Of a DNA stretch of 64,000 bases, positions 1-10,591 are shown piece after piece. Made by a program: the position numbers and the translations under genes. Position 1 is the stretch's first letter. The number at the start of each line of letters is the position of its first letter. The DNA lies in the NCBI GenBank assembly GCA_965644295.1, contig CBFFRP010000394.1, forward strand, positions 162,182 through 226,181, given 5' to 3'. This DNA comes from Paraphysomonas bandaiensis (lineage: Eukaryota > Chrysophyceae). Below the pieces are notes generated by a model. That model had not been told where the DNA came from and ran no database searches. It saw only the letters and a list, made by a program, of their open reading frames with translations.

Positions 1-642
1 CTTTGATGTTGTGTTGAACTTGTGCACGGTTACATAGGTGATGCTAAAACAAGAGGTGAAGGAGTTCGACGCCTTGCTCAAGCAGTAGTTGGGAGCGCTT
101 TTGGTAGTGCTGCGAAAATATCTGGCTCACTTGAGGAGATTGTTCGTCATGCCGCAGGACTAGATGACGGAACAGAAGGAATCACTGGATTTGACCAGCG
201 GCACCTCCACACAGTATCATTGAGTGGAGGGATACGTTATGGTGGTGACGTTTTTGTCAATTCTGTGGTGAACGGCTTCTCTGGTTTGGTGGAGGGTCCA
301 GTCAGTGGTTTTACCAGAGATGGTGTACCAGGCGCAATTTCAGGAACAATTAAGGGTATTGTAGGCCTTGTTGCTGCCCCAGTTACTGGGGCCCTTGGTG
401 CGGTTTCAGTCGTAACAGAATCTGTGAAACAGTCTACACAGTTTCGTAGTACTGGACGGCCGATTGGTCGGAGACGAAGAACTAGACGTAAAGCATATCG
501 TCGCCAATATATTACATCATCCCGCTACGCTCATGACGAATTTGAGGACTCTACGTCTTCTTTTCGAAAACTTGAAGCAAATGACTGGAGCGATGGATTG
601 CCGAGAAGATATACTTTTGTTTATAGCGACGAAAATGGATAG
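1..642 (+). CDS. VPS13: VPS13-family lipid-transfer protein, C-terminal part (5' end outside window)
   Basis: The open frame ends at TAG 640-642 and is the last exon of a gene that begins to the left of the window. A stop at 4-6 in this frame means an intron acceptor lies in the first ~55 bases; I cannot place it exactly. The ~200 residues carry the glycine-rich, amphipathic repeats typical of the VPS13 C-terminal region, in the order GLVEGPVSGF, GVPGAISGTIKGIVGLV and APVTGALG, followed by a basic RPIGRRRRTRRKAYR tract. VPS13 proteins are bridge-like lipid transporters at organelle contact sites, and this end usually docks to membranes or lipid droplets. The tail is acidic and Ser-rich and is not recognisable. 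Which VPS13 paralogue this is cannot be judged from the tail alone. Confidence 0.7.
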
Positions 643-789
643 ATGTACATATTGTTTTACAATATAAATTATTGTTTATAAGTTGATATTATTATCCGCT
701 TTTTAAGCTTATACATGTCATTTTTAGCCGTTGCTTTCTTAAATCTGTTGAGTTCTGTTATATGAGAGCAATTGAAAGCTGTAGTTATA

Positions 790-1096
790 TATTGAACTAC
801 AACCAACTCCTACGTGCGTACTTGAAGTTTGGTAAAGTCAATCGCTAGTAGTTATCCTGTATTCTATGTAGCAATGAAATACAGAATATACATGACTACA
901 GTATAGGAGTAGCTATTACAAGTATACAAAGAAACTGAAAATATAGTAGCTGTTAAAGATATGATTTGTAGAACAGAATGTTGATGTTGGTGAATGACGT
1001 GGTTCCTAACTCACAGGGCTACAACATCATAAACTTACTATATCTCCTATAATATCAATCAGTCAATATTGCACTAACTAAAAGCGTAAATTAATA
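790..1096 (+). repeat. 5' LTR of Copia element
   Basis: 307 bp, matched base for base by eye to 5662-5968. It starts TATTGAAC and ends TTAATA, so the termini form a TATT...AATA inverted repeat instead of the usual TG...CA. The boundary is set by the TTATA target duplication immediately outside both LTRs. Confidence 0.9.
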
Positions 1097-4000
1097 TGGC
1101 AGCGGATGGAAATTTCACGAATGTCGCCTCAGGCTCAAAGGTACCTCCCTTCGAGGAACTGAACTTCAAGAAATTCAAGAAGTTCTTCACCTCATTCCTC
1201 ATGAGACACAATCGAGCTCATCTTGTCCTCTCAAAGGATAAACCAAGGCACATTCATGATCTAGACTCTACAGTCCCAGCGGGAGCTCATATGACTGATG
1301 CACAGAAGAAGCGACTACGCAAAGCGAAGAAACTCTGGAACACCCGGAACGAGACCGCGTACTCCTTCCTGATGGAAGTGTGCAATGCTCACCCAAAAGC
1401 AGGCACAACAGCGGCTCTCTACGAAGGAAGTACAGCAAAAGGGTTACTACAGGCACTGGAAGAGAGATTTCTCAATGTTGAAAAGAATACAGTACAGGCA
1501 GAGGTCACAAAGTTCAATTCAATGAAGATTACCTCAAGTCAGTCAGGAGCAGAGTTCGTCGACAGCGTTGAAGCCCAGGCCAAGATTCTCGAGAATCTAG
1601 GTCGTGAAGTCACGGAAGACGACAAGCTCACTCGACTAAAGGAAGGTCTCACAGACAAGAGATATTCCCAACTAGCACACAGCCTGTATACAGCAAACGA
1701 TGTGACATACGCAAGAGCAAGCAGCCTAATCAAAGGGTATGAAAACACATCATTCGGCAAGCATGCGTTGCAAAATTCAGGGGAAGACAGTGTCAATCAA
1801 GCAGTGGATGACAGTAAATGGAAAGAGCACAAGAGAAAGGGCAGATGCAATAAGTGCAAGAAACTTGGCCACTTTGCTAGGGAGTGCAAGACTCCAGAGC
1901 ATGTCATAAAGAGGATGAAGGGGACAAGATCACAGAGAAAAGATAGAGATCACAGAAACAGGGGTGATAACAAAACAAAGCTACCTGTGTGTGAGATATG
2001 TGACATCCCAGGCCATCAGACTAAAGACTGCTTCCACTTGAAGACTGCTAAAGCTGCAGTGGTCAGTTCTAAACGGGGGCGAGACTCTAGAAGGGAAACG
2101 GCACCCTACAAGAACAAGAAGAAACCGCGAGTGTCTGTACATGATTCAGAAGATGAAGCGGGATACGAATCGATGATATGTGTGGAAGAAGAGGTGAATC
2201 TAGCACAGAGCATGTCAGATGTTATTTATTTAGACAGCGGGTGCAACAAGATGATCCTTACCTCCAAAAACCACATGACCAACCTTCAGCGCGCTGATAG
2301 GCAGATGTCCACAGCGAACAAAGGTAAACTGTCAATACACAGTGTTGGCGATGTAGGAAGCTTTAAAAAGGTGTACTACGCACCTGAAGCAAGTAAGAAC
2401 CTCGTAGATATGAAGAGCATCACAGATAGGGGTTGTGTTGTGACGTTCGATAATGATGAAGTCGTCATTCGAAATAAGACTACGAACAAGACACTCATTA
2501 GACAGAGAAGTGTTAATGGATTATATCCAGTTCGACTCGAAGACTTACTTCAGCTTGGAGAAGAATCCTCAGCAGCACTTGAGGAGCAGGGGTTTGATGA
2601 CCAGCGAATTCTATGGCACAAAAGACTTGGCCATGTCAACTATGATAAACTGACTGAGTCCGACCGCCGAGGCCTAGTTGATGGAATAAATCTGGACAAG
2701 AAATATTTCAGAAAAAAACACAAAAAAACGATATGCAAATGTAATACCTGCATGCGATCGAAACTCACGAGAAAGAACTTCAGGACTCCACGCCAGTTGA
2801 TGAACTTAGACAACAACCCAAAGGAGAGAGGGGTGCTCAGTGCAGATACGATGGAAGTCCTAAACACGCCATCGATGGAAGGCTACAAACATGTGTTACT
2901 ATTCAAGCACAGTGATGCAAAACATGTATGGGCTTATGGGTTGAAAAACAAGACTGGGAGTGAAGTGTTAAAGTGTATGAAGGACATGGTAGAGACCCAA
3001 CTTGTCAAAGAAGGATTGCAACTACGACGATATCATGCAGATGGCGCAGGAGAACTAGTAGGGCAACATGTCAGGCAGTACTTACGTGAAACCACCAGCA
3101 CAAGGACTGTACAGGTTACTTGGACTCCACGTGACACACCCGAAATGAATTCGCTATCGGAACGCACTAATCGTACAGTGAAGGAGATGGCCCTTGCTAT
3201 ATTGCTCGATAGTGGCATGCCATCAGTATTTTGGTTCAAAGCAGTCTTGCATGCTGTATATCTGATCAACAGGTTACCTACGAAGACAACGAAAGGATAC
3301 ATCTCACCTTTTGAGTATATTACTGGAACCGCACCAGATGTGAGTGACTTGAAGATCTGGGGCTGCAAGGCATGGGCTATTGTGCCGAAGGAGCAGCGCC
3401 GCAAAGAGTGGAAAGAAAAGGGAAAACCTGGATACTATATGGGACAATGTCAACAACCTGTTGGACACCAAATATATATTCCAGACCTGAATGCTATTAT
3501 TGTTGCAGTCAATGCACAGTTTGATGAGTCAATTCCAGAGCGTTCACAGGAGTATTTCGACGAAATAGATAATCTACAAATCGACACCTCAGAAACAGCA
3601 GAGAGTGTAAATGACTATCAGTACCTGGTGGGCCTCAGACATCTTGATGGACACCTGTGTTATGTTACCACCAGAGTGATAGAGAGAAGAGGAGTCATTG
3701 TTGCATATAGGAGATTAGATATGAAAGGAAATACTACCGAGGAGCAAACTCCAATTCATATCAAAGATGTAGTAAAGATGACTCACTCTACAAAGTGTCA
3801 GACCGACAAGTTTAATAGTTTGCGAAATGAGTTGGATCAGACTTGTAATGACAGTGACAATGAACAGAGGACTCCTGACCGCTCAAATCGGGGCGCATCT
3901 TCAACAGGTGGGGCAGATCGAAATCCCAGAACTGAAAAACGACCTCGAAAAAAACGGCACATTGTTAACGTTGGTGTCCTCGGCGATGTCTCATTGTTTC

Positions 4001-5613
4001 TTGATTCCTCCAACAGCACAATTAAAGAGCCACAGACGCTGGCAGAAGCAAAGAAGACTCCACAGAGAACATACTGGATTGAAGCTACCAGGAAGGAGGT
4101 GCACAAGCTTGAACGAAGGACATGCTGGAAGATTGTCCGAAGGCCGAAACACCGAAAAATCATAAAATCTAAATTGGTCTTTAAAGTAAAGCGCGACCAT
4201 CTTGGAAAAATTAAGAAGTTCAAAGTTCGACTTGTGGCGAAAGGGTTTACTCAAGAACAAGGAGTCGACTATAATGAGACATTCTCCCCAGTAGCTAAAG
4301 GTGTATCATTTAGGCTAGCACTGGCACTGGCTCTGCGATACAATCTGCAACTCCGTCAACTCGATGTAGAAACGGCATTTCCGTATGCAGATCTGGACGA
4401 AGACGTGTTTATGTCTCCACCTGCAGGAATAGATATTCCACAAGGCTGTTGTTTGAAGATTCTGAAGAGTTTGTATGGCCTAAAACAAGCGCCTCGAAAT
4501 TGGCATTCAATGCTGAAGGACAGTATAAAGGCGATGGGGTATAAACAATGTGTTCTTGACCCATGTTTATTTGTACTCAAGGGTACTGATGATAACCTAC
4601 ATATGATACTTGTGTATGTAGATGATATCATTGTGCTCAGCTCTGACAGCCGTCATATTGAAGAAGTCATCAGCGCCTTTAAGACTCAATATGCCATGCA
4701 AGATATGGGGGACCTTAAGCATTATTTAGGTCTTACCATTGAGCGTCATAATGGCCAGATTAAGTTACATCAGTCTGCATATGCTAAAGATGTTGTGGCC
4801 AGATTCAATCACTTGTTGTCAGAAAAGAAGAGACGGTGCAAGGCAACCACACCTCTACCACCTGGCCTAAAGTTGTCCAAGGATGCAAAAGAGGAAGAAA
4901 CTCGAAAACAGAGAGAATACGTTGATGCATTTCCCTATCAATCTGTTATTGGTGCCTTAATGTATTTGGCAGTGCATACTAGACCAGACATGGCATATAC
5001 AGTAAATCTTCTCTCCCGGTTCACCACAAGACCCACGTACGCTGCATGTCAAGCTGCTCTGCATACTTTATTGTATTTAGAAAATACAGTTGATCAAGGT
5101 ATCATATTTCCTAATTTCACAGATGAAGACCCTCTATGTGTGTACTCTGATGCAGATTGGGCCGGAGATCTGGATACATGCAGATCCACTACAGGGTATA
5201 TCGTATATCTGTGGGGTGCTCCAATTGCATGGCAGTCCAGACTGCAGCCAACAGTGGCTACGTCGACTATGGAAGCTGAATATATGGCTGCATATGCTGC
5301 AATTCAGGAGATTGTATGGATACGAGGGGTGATGACAGAGCTCGGAATTCGTGGATTTGAGCTCAGTAAGAATGCGTCTCCAACAATCTTGAATATGGAC
5401 AGCAAGAGTGCGATTGATCTAGCTCAGAACCCGGTAAATCATAAACGTTCCAAGCATATTCGGATCAAGTATCATTGGATTCGAGAGCAAGTGGGAGGCT
5501 GTATCGTCAGGCTGAATCATGTGCCAACGGCAGAGATGACAGCAGACGTGATGACTAAAGCCTTGTCCGAGAAGCTGCACTATCAGCATGTGCACACTAT
5601 GGTATCGCACTAA
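1096..5613 (+). CDS. Copia Gag-Pol polyprotein, 1505 aa, intact
   Basis: A single frame encodes everything the element needs to copy itself through RNA. From the N-terminus: a Gag region (about residues 60-200); two CCHC zinc knuckles (about 249-263, C-NK-C...H...C, and 298-312, C-EI-C...H...C); an aspartic protease with DSG (about 380); a pre-integrase zinc region with WHKRLGH (about 506) and a later CxxC; an integrase core with D (SADTME), D (YHADG) and E (NSLSERTNRT); reverse transcriptase with KARLV-like KVRLVAKGFTQ and the catalytic YVDD (about 1175); and RNase H with YSDADWAGD and STMEAEYMA. By my count the last two integrase acids are 39 residues apart rather than the usual 35. No stop codon or frameshift separates Gag from Pol, so the Gag:Pol ratio must be set another way. 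The ATG at 1096 is the only start near the LTR edge. Confidence 0.93.
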   Translation: MAADGNFTNVASGSKVPPFEELNFKKFKKFFTSFLMRHNRAHLVLSKDKPRHIHDLDSTVPAGAHMTDAQKKRLRKAKKLWNTRNETAYSFLMEVCNAHPKAGTTAALYEGSTAKGLLQALEERFLNVEKNTVQAEVTKFNSMKITSSQSGAEFVDSVEAQAKILENLGREVTEDDKLTRLKEGLTDKRYSQLAHSLYTANDVTYARASSLIKGYENTSFGKHALQNSGEDSVNQAVDDSKWKEHKRKGRCNKCKKLGHFARECKTPEHVIKRMKGTRSQRKDRDHRNRGDNKTKLPVCEICDIPGHQTKDCFHLKTAKAAVVSSKRGRDSRRETAPYKNKKKPRVSVHDSEDEAGYESMICVEEEVNLAQSMSDVIYLDSGCNKMILTSKNHMTNLQRADRQMSTANKGKLSIHSVGDVGSFKKVYYAPEASKNLVDMKSITDRGCVVTFDNDEVVIRNKTTNKTLIRQRSVNGLYPVRLEDLLQLGEESSAALEEQGFDDQRILWHKRLGHVNYDKLTESDRRGLVDGINLDKKYFRKKHKKTICKCNTCMRSKLTRKNFRTPRQLMNLDNNPKERGVLSADTMEVLNTPSMEGYKHVLLFKHSDAKHVWAYGLKNKTGSEVLKCMKDMVETQLVKEGLQLRRYHADGAGELVGQHVRQYLRETTSTRTVQVTWTPRDTPEMNSLSERTNRTVKEMALAILLDSGMPSVFWFKAVLHAVYLINRLPTKTTKGYISPFEYITGTAPDVSDLKIWGCKAWAIVPKEQRRKEWKEKGKPGYYMGQCQQPVGHQIYIPDLNAIIVAVNAQFDESIPERSQEYFDEIDNLQIDTSETAESVNDYQYLVGLRHLDGHLCYVTTRVIERRGVIVAYRRLDMKGNTTEEQTPIHIKDVVKMTHSTKCQTDKFNSLRNELDQTCNDSDNEQRTPDRSNRGASSTGGADRNPRTEKRPRKKRHIVNVGVLGDVSLFLDSSNSTIKEPQTLAEAKKTPQRTYWIEATRKEVHKLERRTCWKIVRRPKHRKIIKSKLVFKVKRDHLGKIKKFKVRLVAKGFTQEQGVDYNETFSPVAKGVSFRLALALALRYNLQLRQLDVETAFPYADLDEDVFMSPPAGIDIPQGCCLKILKSLYGLKQAPRNWHSMLKDSIKAMGYKQCVLDPCLFVLKGTDDNLHMILVYVDDIIVLSSDSRHIEEVISAFKTQYAMQDMGDLKHYLGLTIERHNGQIKLHQSAYAKDVVARFNHLLSEKKRRCKATTPLPPGLKLSKDAKEEETRKQREYVDAFPYQSVIGALMYLAVHTRPDMAYTVNLLSRFTTRPTYAACQAALHTLLYLENTVDQGIIFPNFTDEDPLCVYSDADWAGDLDTCRSTTGYIVYLWGAPIAWQSRLQPTVATSTMEAEYMAAYAAIQEIVWIRGVMTELGIRGFELSKNASPTILNMDSKSAIDLAQNPVNHKRSKHIRIKYHWIREQVGGCIVRLNHVPTAEMTADVMTKALSEKLHYQHVHTMVSH
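1097..1116 (+). other. Primer-binding site complementary to initiator tRNA-Met
   Basis: The bases right after the 5' LTR, TGGCAGCGGATGG, match the reverse complement of the 3' end (with CCA) of the initiator tRNA-Met at 29030-29101 at 12 of 13 positions. The mismatch is at the discriminator base. Extending to 20 bases gives 17 matches. The ATG of Gag is made from the last LTR base plus the first two bases of this site, so start codon and primer site overlap. Confidence 0.8.
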
Positions 5614-5652
5614 GTAGACTTGCTCATCACAGTATATTCTGATATGTTCATT

Positions 5653-5661
5653 GAGTGGGAG
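5653..5661 (+). other. Polypurine tract of Copia element
   Basis: GAGTGGGAG ends directly at the first base of the 3' LTR, where the RNase H-resistant primer for plus-strand DNA is expected. Confidence 0.7.
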
Positions 5662-5968
5662 TATTGAACTACAACCAACTCCTACGTGCGTACTTGAAGT
5701 TTGGTAAAGTCAATCGCTAGTAGTTATCCTGTATTCTATGTAGCAATGAAATACAGAATATACATGACTACAGTATAGGAGTAGCTATTACAAGTATACA
5801 AAGAAACTGAAAATATAGTAGCTGTTAAAGATATGATTTGTAGAACAGAATGTTGATGTTGGTGAATGACGTGGTTCCTAACTCACAGGGCTACAACATC
5901 ATAAACTTACTATATCTCCTATAATATCAATCAGTCAATATTGCACTAACTAAAAGCGTAAATTAATA
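5662..5968 (+). repeat. 3' LTR of Copia element
   Basis: Reads identically to 790-1096 by eye, offset 4872 bp, and is followed by the target duplication TTATA at 5969-5973. Confidence 0.9.
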
Positions 5969-6210
5969 TTATAAGGCATTTAAATTACAGTAGTATGCAG
6001 TTGTAGTCTCGTTAATCGTACCGTGAGATGAATGACGGTAAGTATAGTATAGTGGTAAAACGGAATATAGTGACGATGCAAGTTGTAGTGACGAAGTAAG
6101 ATCGAACGAGAAATGAGTAATAGTAGGTAGTAGAGACAACATGAAATTGGTGAATGATAAGAGATATTGATTATAATTTATAATTCTCAGCATTGAGTAT
6201 AAGTTTACCT

Positions 6211-6356
6211 GTCGCACCTGTAGCGTTAAATGGTAGGATAATGGAATTTGTGCTGATTAGTTATGGGTAGAGGTCTAACTAGTATATCTAGCATTCAACT
6301 AGCCACTATATTGGTACAGGTTTTTAACGCCTATTGCTAAATAAAAAGACTTTCAA
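6211..6356 (+). repeat. Dispersed repeat family, fragment A
   Basis: Shares GTAGCG..AAAT.GTAGGATAAT.GAATTTGTG near its start and CAGGTTTTTAACGCCTATTG at its end with 6540-6695. More distantly it resembles the arms of the element at 14.0-15.0 kb. No coding capacity is visible. Confidence 0.65.
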
Positions 6357-6539
6357 TAAATATAAGTTTAGCTTCTGTTGTTAAGTTAATACTTTTCATA
6401 TAATGTCAAACTTTGATAAAATCTAGTTCTCTGTTGTATAGTGAAGTAGTATCAATCGTAAGTATTCATTTATACTCTGATGTGGAAGTATGCTTTTATA
6501 GCACATCATAGTATTATATTCCTTTACATACGGAAGTGG

Positions 6540-6695
6540 TCGCACCTTGATGCTTGCGGCGACGCACAAGCAGCTTCTGTAGCGCTAAATAGTAGGATAA
6601 TAGAATTTGTGCGGTCTAAATAGTACGTCTATCATTCAACTAGCAACTACATTGGTGCAGGTTTTTAACGCCTATTGCTAAATATTAAGACTTTT
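6540..6695 (+). repeat. Dispersed repeat family, fragment B
   Basis: Begins with the family's GC-richer core (CGCACCTTGATGCTTGCGGCG, then ACGCACAAGCAGC) and ends like fragment A with TTTTTAACGCCTATTGCTAA. The same orientation only 330 bp apart suggests two partial copies or one disrupted copy. The rest of 5974-6852 is AT-rich with nothing recognisable. Confidence 0.65.
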
Positions 6696-6852
6696 AATAT
6701 ATTCCTTTACATTCTTGGGAAGTAAGTTGACTGTTAAATGACTTATTGTATAAACTAGCTTATGAATAGAATCGTTGAGGTGACTTGTTGATTTCTATTA
6801 TACTGATCACACAAGGACTTCCACATAATTCATAGTTAACTTAGTCGCAATG

Positions 6853-8096
6853 TCACGATTTAACCTTATCAACCATACTTGTGCTATTTAATTCTATCTG
6901 CTTCCGGGCTTCATTGAGATATTCAAAGCCAATAGGGTTGTTTCTATCCTGCACAGTGCAAAGGGCAAAATAATGCGCGGCTTGTTTCATGTCCTTCTTT
7001 ACTTCATTGCCCTCAAAATATATCATTCCCAAGTTGAAGGTGGAAGGAAACATCCCTTTACTCGAAGCCATTGAAAGCCATTTTATAGCCTCGTTGACGT
7101 CTTTTGGAACTATATCACCACTCAAATAATAGCAGCCAAGGTTGTGTGCGGCACGAACATGTCCCGCCTCGGCAGATTCTTTCTAAATCATGAATACTAC
7201 ATCACATCCATCTATATACTTGAAAACACTGGCACCTGCAATTGGATCCCTCTCTCCACATCACGCACTTCGCATCCCCGCCCTTCACATAGCCATACCC
7301 CCACCATATATTTAGCGGTCTGGTCTCCTGCGGCTGCGGCCATCTCGTAGCACGTGAGGGCATTGCTCTCGCTCTTGGTCACACCTGTTCCAGATGCGTA
7401 CATATTTCCCATGTTGTATAATGCAGGGGGCATACCATGACGTGCTGCACTCTGCAGAGAATATTGAGTGGAGAAGAGGTGGCAACAACACAGCATACCT
7501 CAAAGTGTCCGAATGCGGCAACATCATCTCGATTAGTTCCCTCTCCAGTTGATAGCATTATTCCACAGGCATACTGCAGGACAACTATGAGCACAACCCA
7601 ATAGAGTATAGCACAATACATGAGCATGAGGGTGATCATGGTTGGCTGCAAGGCCACTGAGCAGCCGATAGGCTTCGTCGGGGTCCTTGTCAACTCCTTT
7701 GCCTTCTCTCAGACATGCTGCCAGGCTGTAAGAGGCCTCAGCCACACCACGATCACTGGCTACTTGCCAGGCTTTTGCTGCAAGAACCTCGTCTTGTTTG
7801 AGTTGGGGAGACCCCAAATAGCGTATTTTAGCAAGCGTCATTAGCTGCTCACTGGTCAGTTCTTGCAAATGTTCTTCATTCCATGCTTCCATTTGAGCAA
7901 TTTCATGCATTTCATATGTATTTCTTGCTCCAATAGAGAGTTCTTTTATTGCTTCACGGAGATCTGCATATGCTTGAGCTTTACTGGCAGTTGAGTTGAT
8001 TTTATTTAACGGTTTAGAGGGGTGATAGAACCGTACACGGGCAAATCGCCCGATTAATGAAATCGATACGGCTACAGTTCGAAGTGAAGGAAGCAT
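6853..8096 (-). CDS. Sel1-like repeat (SLR) protein, probably mitochondrial, 365 aa, 4 exons
   Basis: Exons on the minus strand are 8096-7620, 7573-7499, 7451-7236 and 7182-6853, with introns of 46, 47 and 53 nt (all GT..AG). The joined frame gives about six Sel1/TPR-like repeats of 36 residues, visible as ASYSLAACLREGKGV, YACGIMLSTGEGT, ALYNMGNMYASGTGV, AKYMVGVWLCEGRG, AHNLGCYYLSGD and TFNLGMIYFEGNEV. Sel1-repeat proteins are helical scaffolds, and their partners cannot be read from sequence. The N-terminus (MLPSLRTVAVSISLIGRF, then more Arg) is amphipathic, basic and lacks acids, which fits a mitochondrial presequence. It shares a 440-bp divergent promoter with the Erv gene. The fold call is firm; the role is unknown. 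Confidence 0.85.
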
Positions 8097-8535
8097 GTAA
8101 TATTATCCAATGAGCAGAGCGAAGTATGAAGTGGAAGTGTAGAATGGAAGTGCTAATTGGATTGTTAGTCTTTAGAGGGACTTGTACAGACACTGTGTGA
8201 GTATTCATGTGTATACAGAGTACGTACCTATTGGTGTGCACATTGCTACATACATACACCATCCACATTCCTACTGTATACACAGCTCTATACACTCTAC
8301 ATACTCGTTTTTTTGTATACTGATTTTTTGGAGTGGGAAGAATACTGCTGTATGCTAATAGCTACTTGCTGTGCTTGTATATATGTATGTACTGTACAAT
8401 GTACATATATATATACTGTATATGCATATATGCATGCTATACGCAGTGATATAGTAGATAGATATCCCATACTTGATATATGCAATAGTGCTTCCATCAA
8501 CATCATTCTTATATCCCTCTATAATCTTCTTTTAT
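8097..8535. promoter_or_regulatory. Divergent promoter region between Sel1-repeat and Erv genes
   Basis: No coding potential. It is rich in TATATA/TGTACA palindromes. It contains TACTGCTGTA at 8343-8352 and ATGTACTGTACA at 8387-8398, both repeated in other promoters of this window. The second lies 138 bp before the Erv ATG. Confidence 0.5.
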
Positions 8536-9801
8536 ATGAATTCTTTATCAACTCGTTTAAAGAAATTTGATATCCATATAAAGACAGTGGATGGTGTGAG
8601 TCAACAGACTGTGATTGGTGCCATATTAACCATCCTCTGTATACTCCTTACTGTTACACTGATTATATATGAAACTAATGTATTTCTATCATCTGAAAGT
8701 ATTCATCATATGGTAGTTGATCAAGGTCATGTACATGATACGGTTCGTCTTGATGTGGATGTGGAGTTTCATGCTATATCTTGTAATGGTATGAGAGGCT
8801 CATATAATATCATCAAACATATGTATTAATGTATATTCAGATATGTCCTTCACTCAAGAGGTCGTACGTGGTACTGTCCACCACAATGGTGAACCAAACA
8901 TCACTTTCACCCCTCTCTCTCAGGGGGGATGTCATGTGGCTGGTTATATAGTTACGGACAGAGTGGGTGGAAACTTTAAGTTTCACGTTCACTCTGCTGG
9001 GATGGAGAACCATGATTTGAGGTTTCTCCCCGTGCCAAGACAGCCCCGTGAAAGTGATCCAGACATGACGTATGTAGCTGAACCTTTGTATGACCTCGTC
9101 GTTGATATGTGGTACAGACACACTATAAATAGGATGTCCTTCCTACCTGTGAAAGAACACGGCTTCGATTCTGCGCTCTATGACCACCCCGTCTTTAAAC
9201 TTGCTTCCAAATCGCCGCTGAGTAACACGAAAGCGAAATTGGAGAAAGGTAAGTGTGCCTGTGCATTATGTTGTGAATCTCAACGAACGGTAGGAATTGG
9301 TATGTATCATTACGGACTACAAATTGTGCCTACCCACAAGAAAAAGGGGGGAAAAGTTTCAGTATCAAGGCTAGACAAGATATCTGTTACAGAACGAGCG
9401 GTGAAGGTATCGCGCTGCAGCATATTTTTTTGTATCGTGACTATTGTGTTTACAGATATCTGACCTCAATCGCGGAATATCCCTCGGAGGTAGCATGGTG
9501 AAAGATTTCGTTGGGGTTATAGTAACCTATGATTTCTATCCGGTTGGTGCAGTTGCTTCTCTTTTTTTTGACTAGACTGACCGTATTTTGCGGGGTGTAG
9601 GTCACTATTCTTATTGATGAAAAGAAGGAAGGTGTTCTTGAGTTCATTACCAGTTTGTGTGCTATCATTGGTGGTGTTATCACAATGATGAGGTATGAAT
9701 AAACTCTTCATACGTGTGTTATCCTTGATGTCATATTGTGCAGTTTGCTGAATCGATGTCTCTACTCCTCTGTGAAAGTAATGATTGGCAAGAAAGATTA
9801 A
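8536..9801 (+). CDS. Erv41/Erv46 (ERGIC) family ER-Golgi cargo receptor, 336 aa, 6 exons
   Basis: Exons are 8536-8788, 8841-9248, 9294-9406, 9456-9542, 9601-9692 and 9744-9801; introns are 45-58 nt and the joined length is a whole number of codons. The start ATG at 8536 gives the family opening (LKKFDIHIKTVDGVSQQTVIG) followed by a transmembrane helix near residues 25-47. A large lumenal domain follows, with RVGGNFKFHVHSAG and GMYHYGLQIVPT. Near the C-terminus VTYDFYPV precedes a second transmembrane segment in which EFITSLCAIIGGV is the family signature. The protein ends GKKD, a possible di-lysine type retrieval tail. These receptors cycle in COPI/COPII vesicles and carry cargo between ER and Golgi. 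Erv41 and Erv46 branches cannot be separated here. Confidence 0.9.
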
Positions 9802-10591
9802 TTGTTGTAACACAGTTACCTGTTTTATATAGCCTGTAGTTTTGGTATTGTAGATAGGGGATAATAACAATTTCTAGGCTTCCATGAATTATCACTCTGT
9901 CAAGTTTTGTAACTACGATAAATGACAAGGGATAATATTATTAGCTTATGTGTAGACAAGCTGGCCTAGTTAGTAGTAGTACATGCAGTATATATCTCAC
10001 CGCGCGTGATGCAATATATCGCACTCGTTCGGAACAGAATAGAAAACAGCATTCCATACGTCAATGATATGTCTTATCTATTGTATCTCGTAGTCATGAT
10101 GGTACAGATATTACATGGTCAGCAACAAATACCGCGGTTAATACAAACTTTCTGAATACCATAAGGATATTTCTTTTTACAAGACCCGGGATTTCATAGC
10201 GATAAATATTAAATATGACTACTGTCTGAATCCTTACTAATCCAAAATTCACGCATGCAAGATACTTCCCACCGATATATTGTCTATTGTACTATGTTTT
10301 CAATCTATTTGATAAACAGTGACTGTAGAAGCATCAAAATATTTCAAACGATTTCCAAGCTTGACATATACCTTTGATAAGAGCTGCAAGCAATTTTCCT
10401 TGAAATTTTCACTATATTTATCACGTATTATACTTATTTGTAATATTTTTCTCGATCGATGATCGAAATTATTTGGAGAAAGAAATGATGCAAAACAAAG
10501 CACAAACGACGTCGTCAAAATTTCAGGTGGCTAGCTTTAATATGCCGTAATCTAACCCAAACCTACTTCATTAATCTAACATATCAAAACT
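9802..10591. other. Intergenic, nothing recognised
   Basis: AT-rich spacer between the 3' ends of the convergent Erv and SQD1 genes. Short open frames here have no family resemblance or consistent splice structure. I see no RNA gene and no repeat copy. Confidence 0.5.

Larger units (their letters stand above)
790..5968 (+). mobile_element. Complete Copia (Ty1-type) LTR retrotransposon, 5.18 kb
   Basis: Two 307-bp direct repeats flank a single long Gag-Pol frame. The 5-bp sequence TTATA occurs directly outside each LTR (785-789 and 5969-5973) and is taken as the target-site duplication. Domain order is Gag, zinc knuckles, protease, integrase, reverse transcriptase, RNase H. Integrase before reverse transcriptase defines Copia. 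A primer-binding site and a polypurine tract sit at the expected edges. LTRs that read identically and an intact frame imply a very recent insertion and possible activity. It lies 3' of the VPS13 gene, apparently in intergenic DNA. Confidence 0.95.

Noticed and set aside
9543-9600. Frame continuing past YDFYPV in the Erv gene
   Set aside because: It hits stops, and a 58-nt GT..AG intron restores the family's conserved final transmembrane block in phase.
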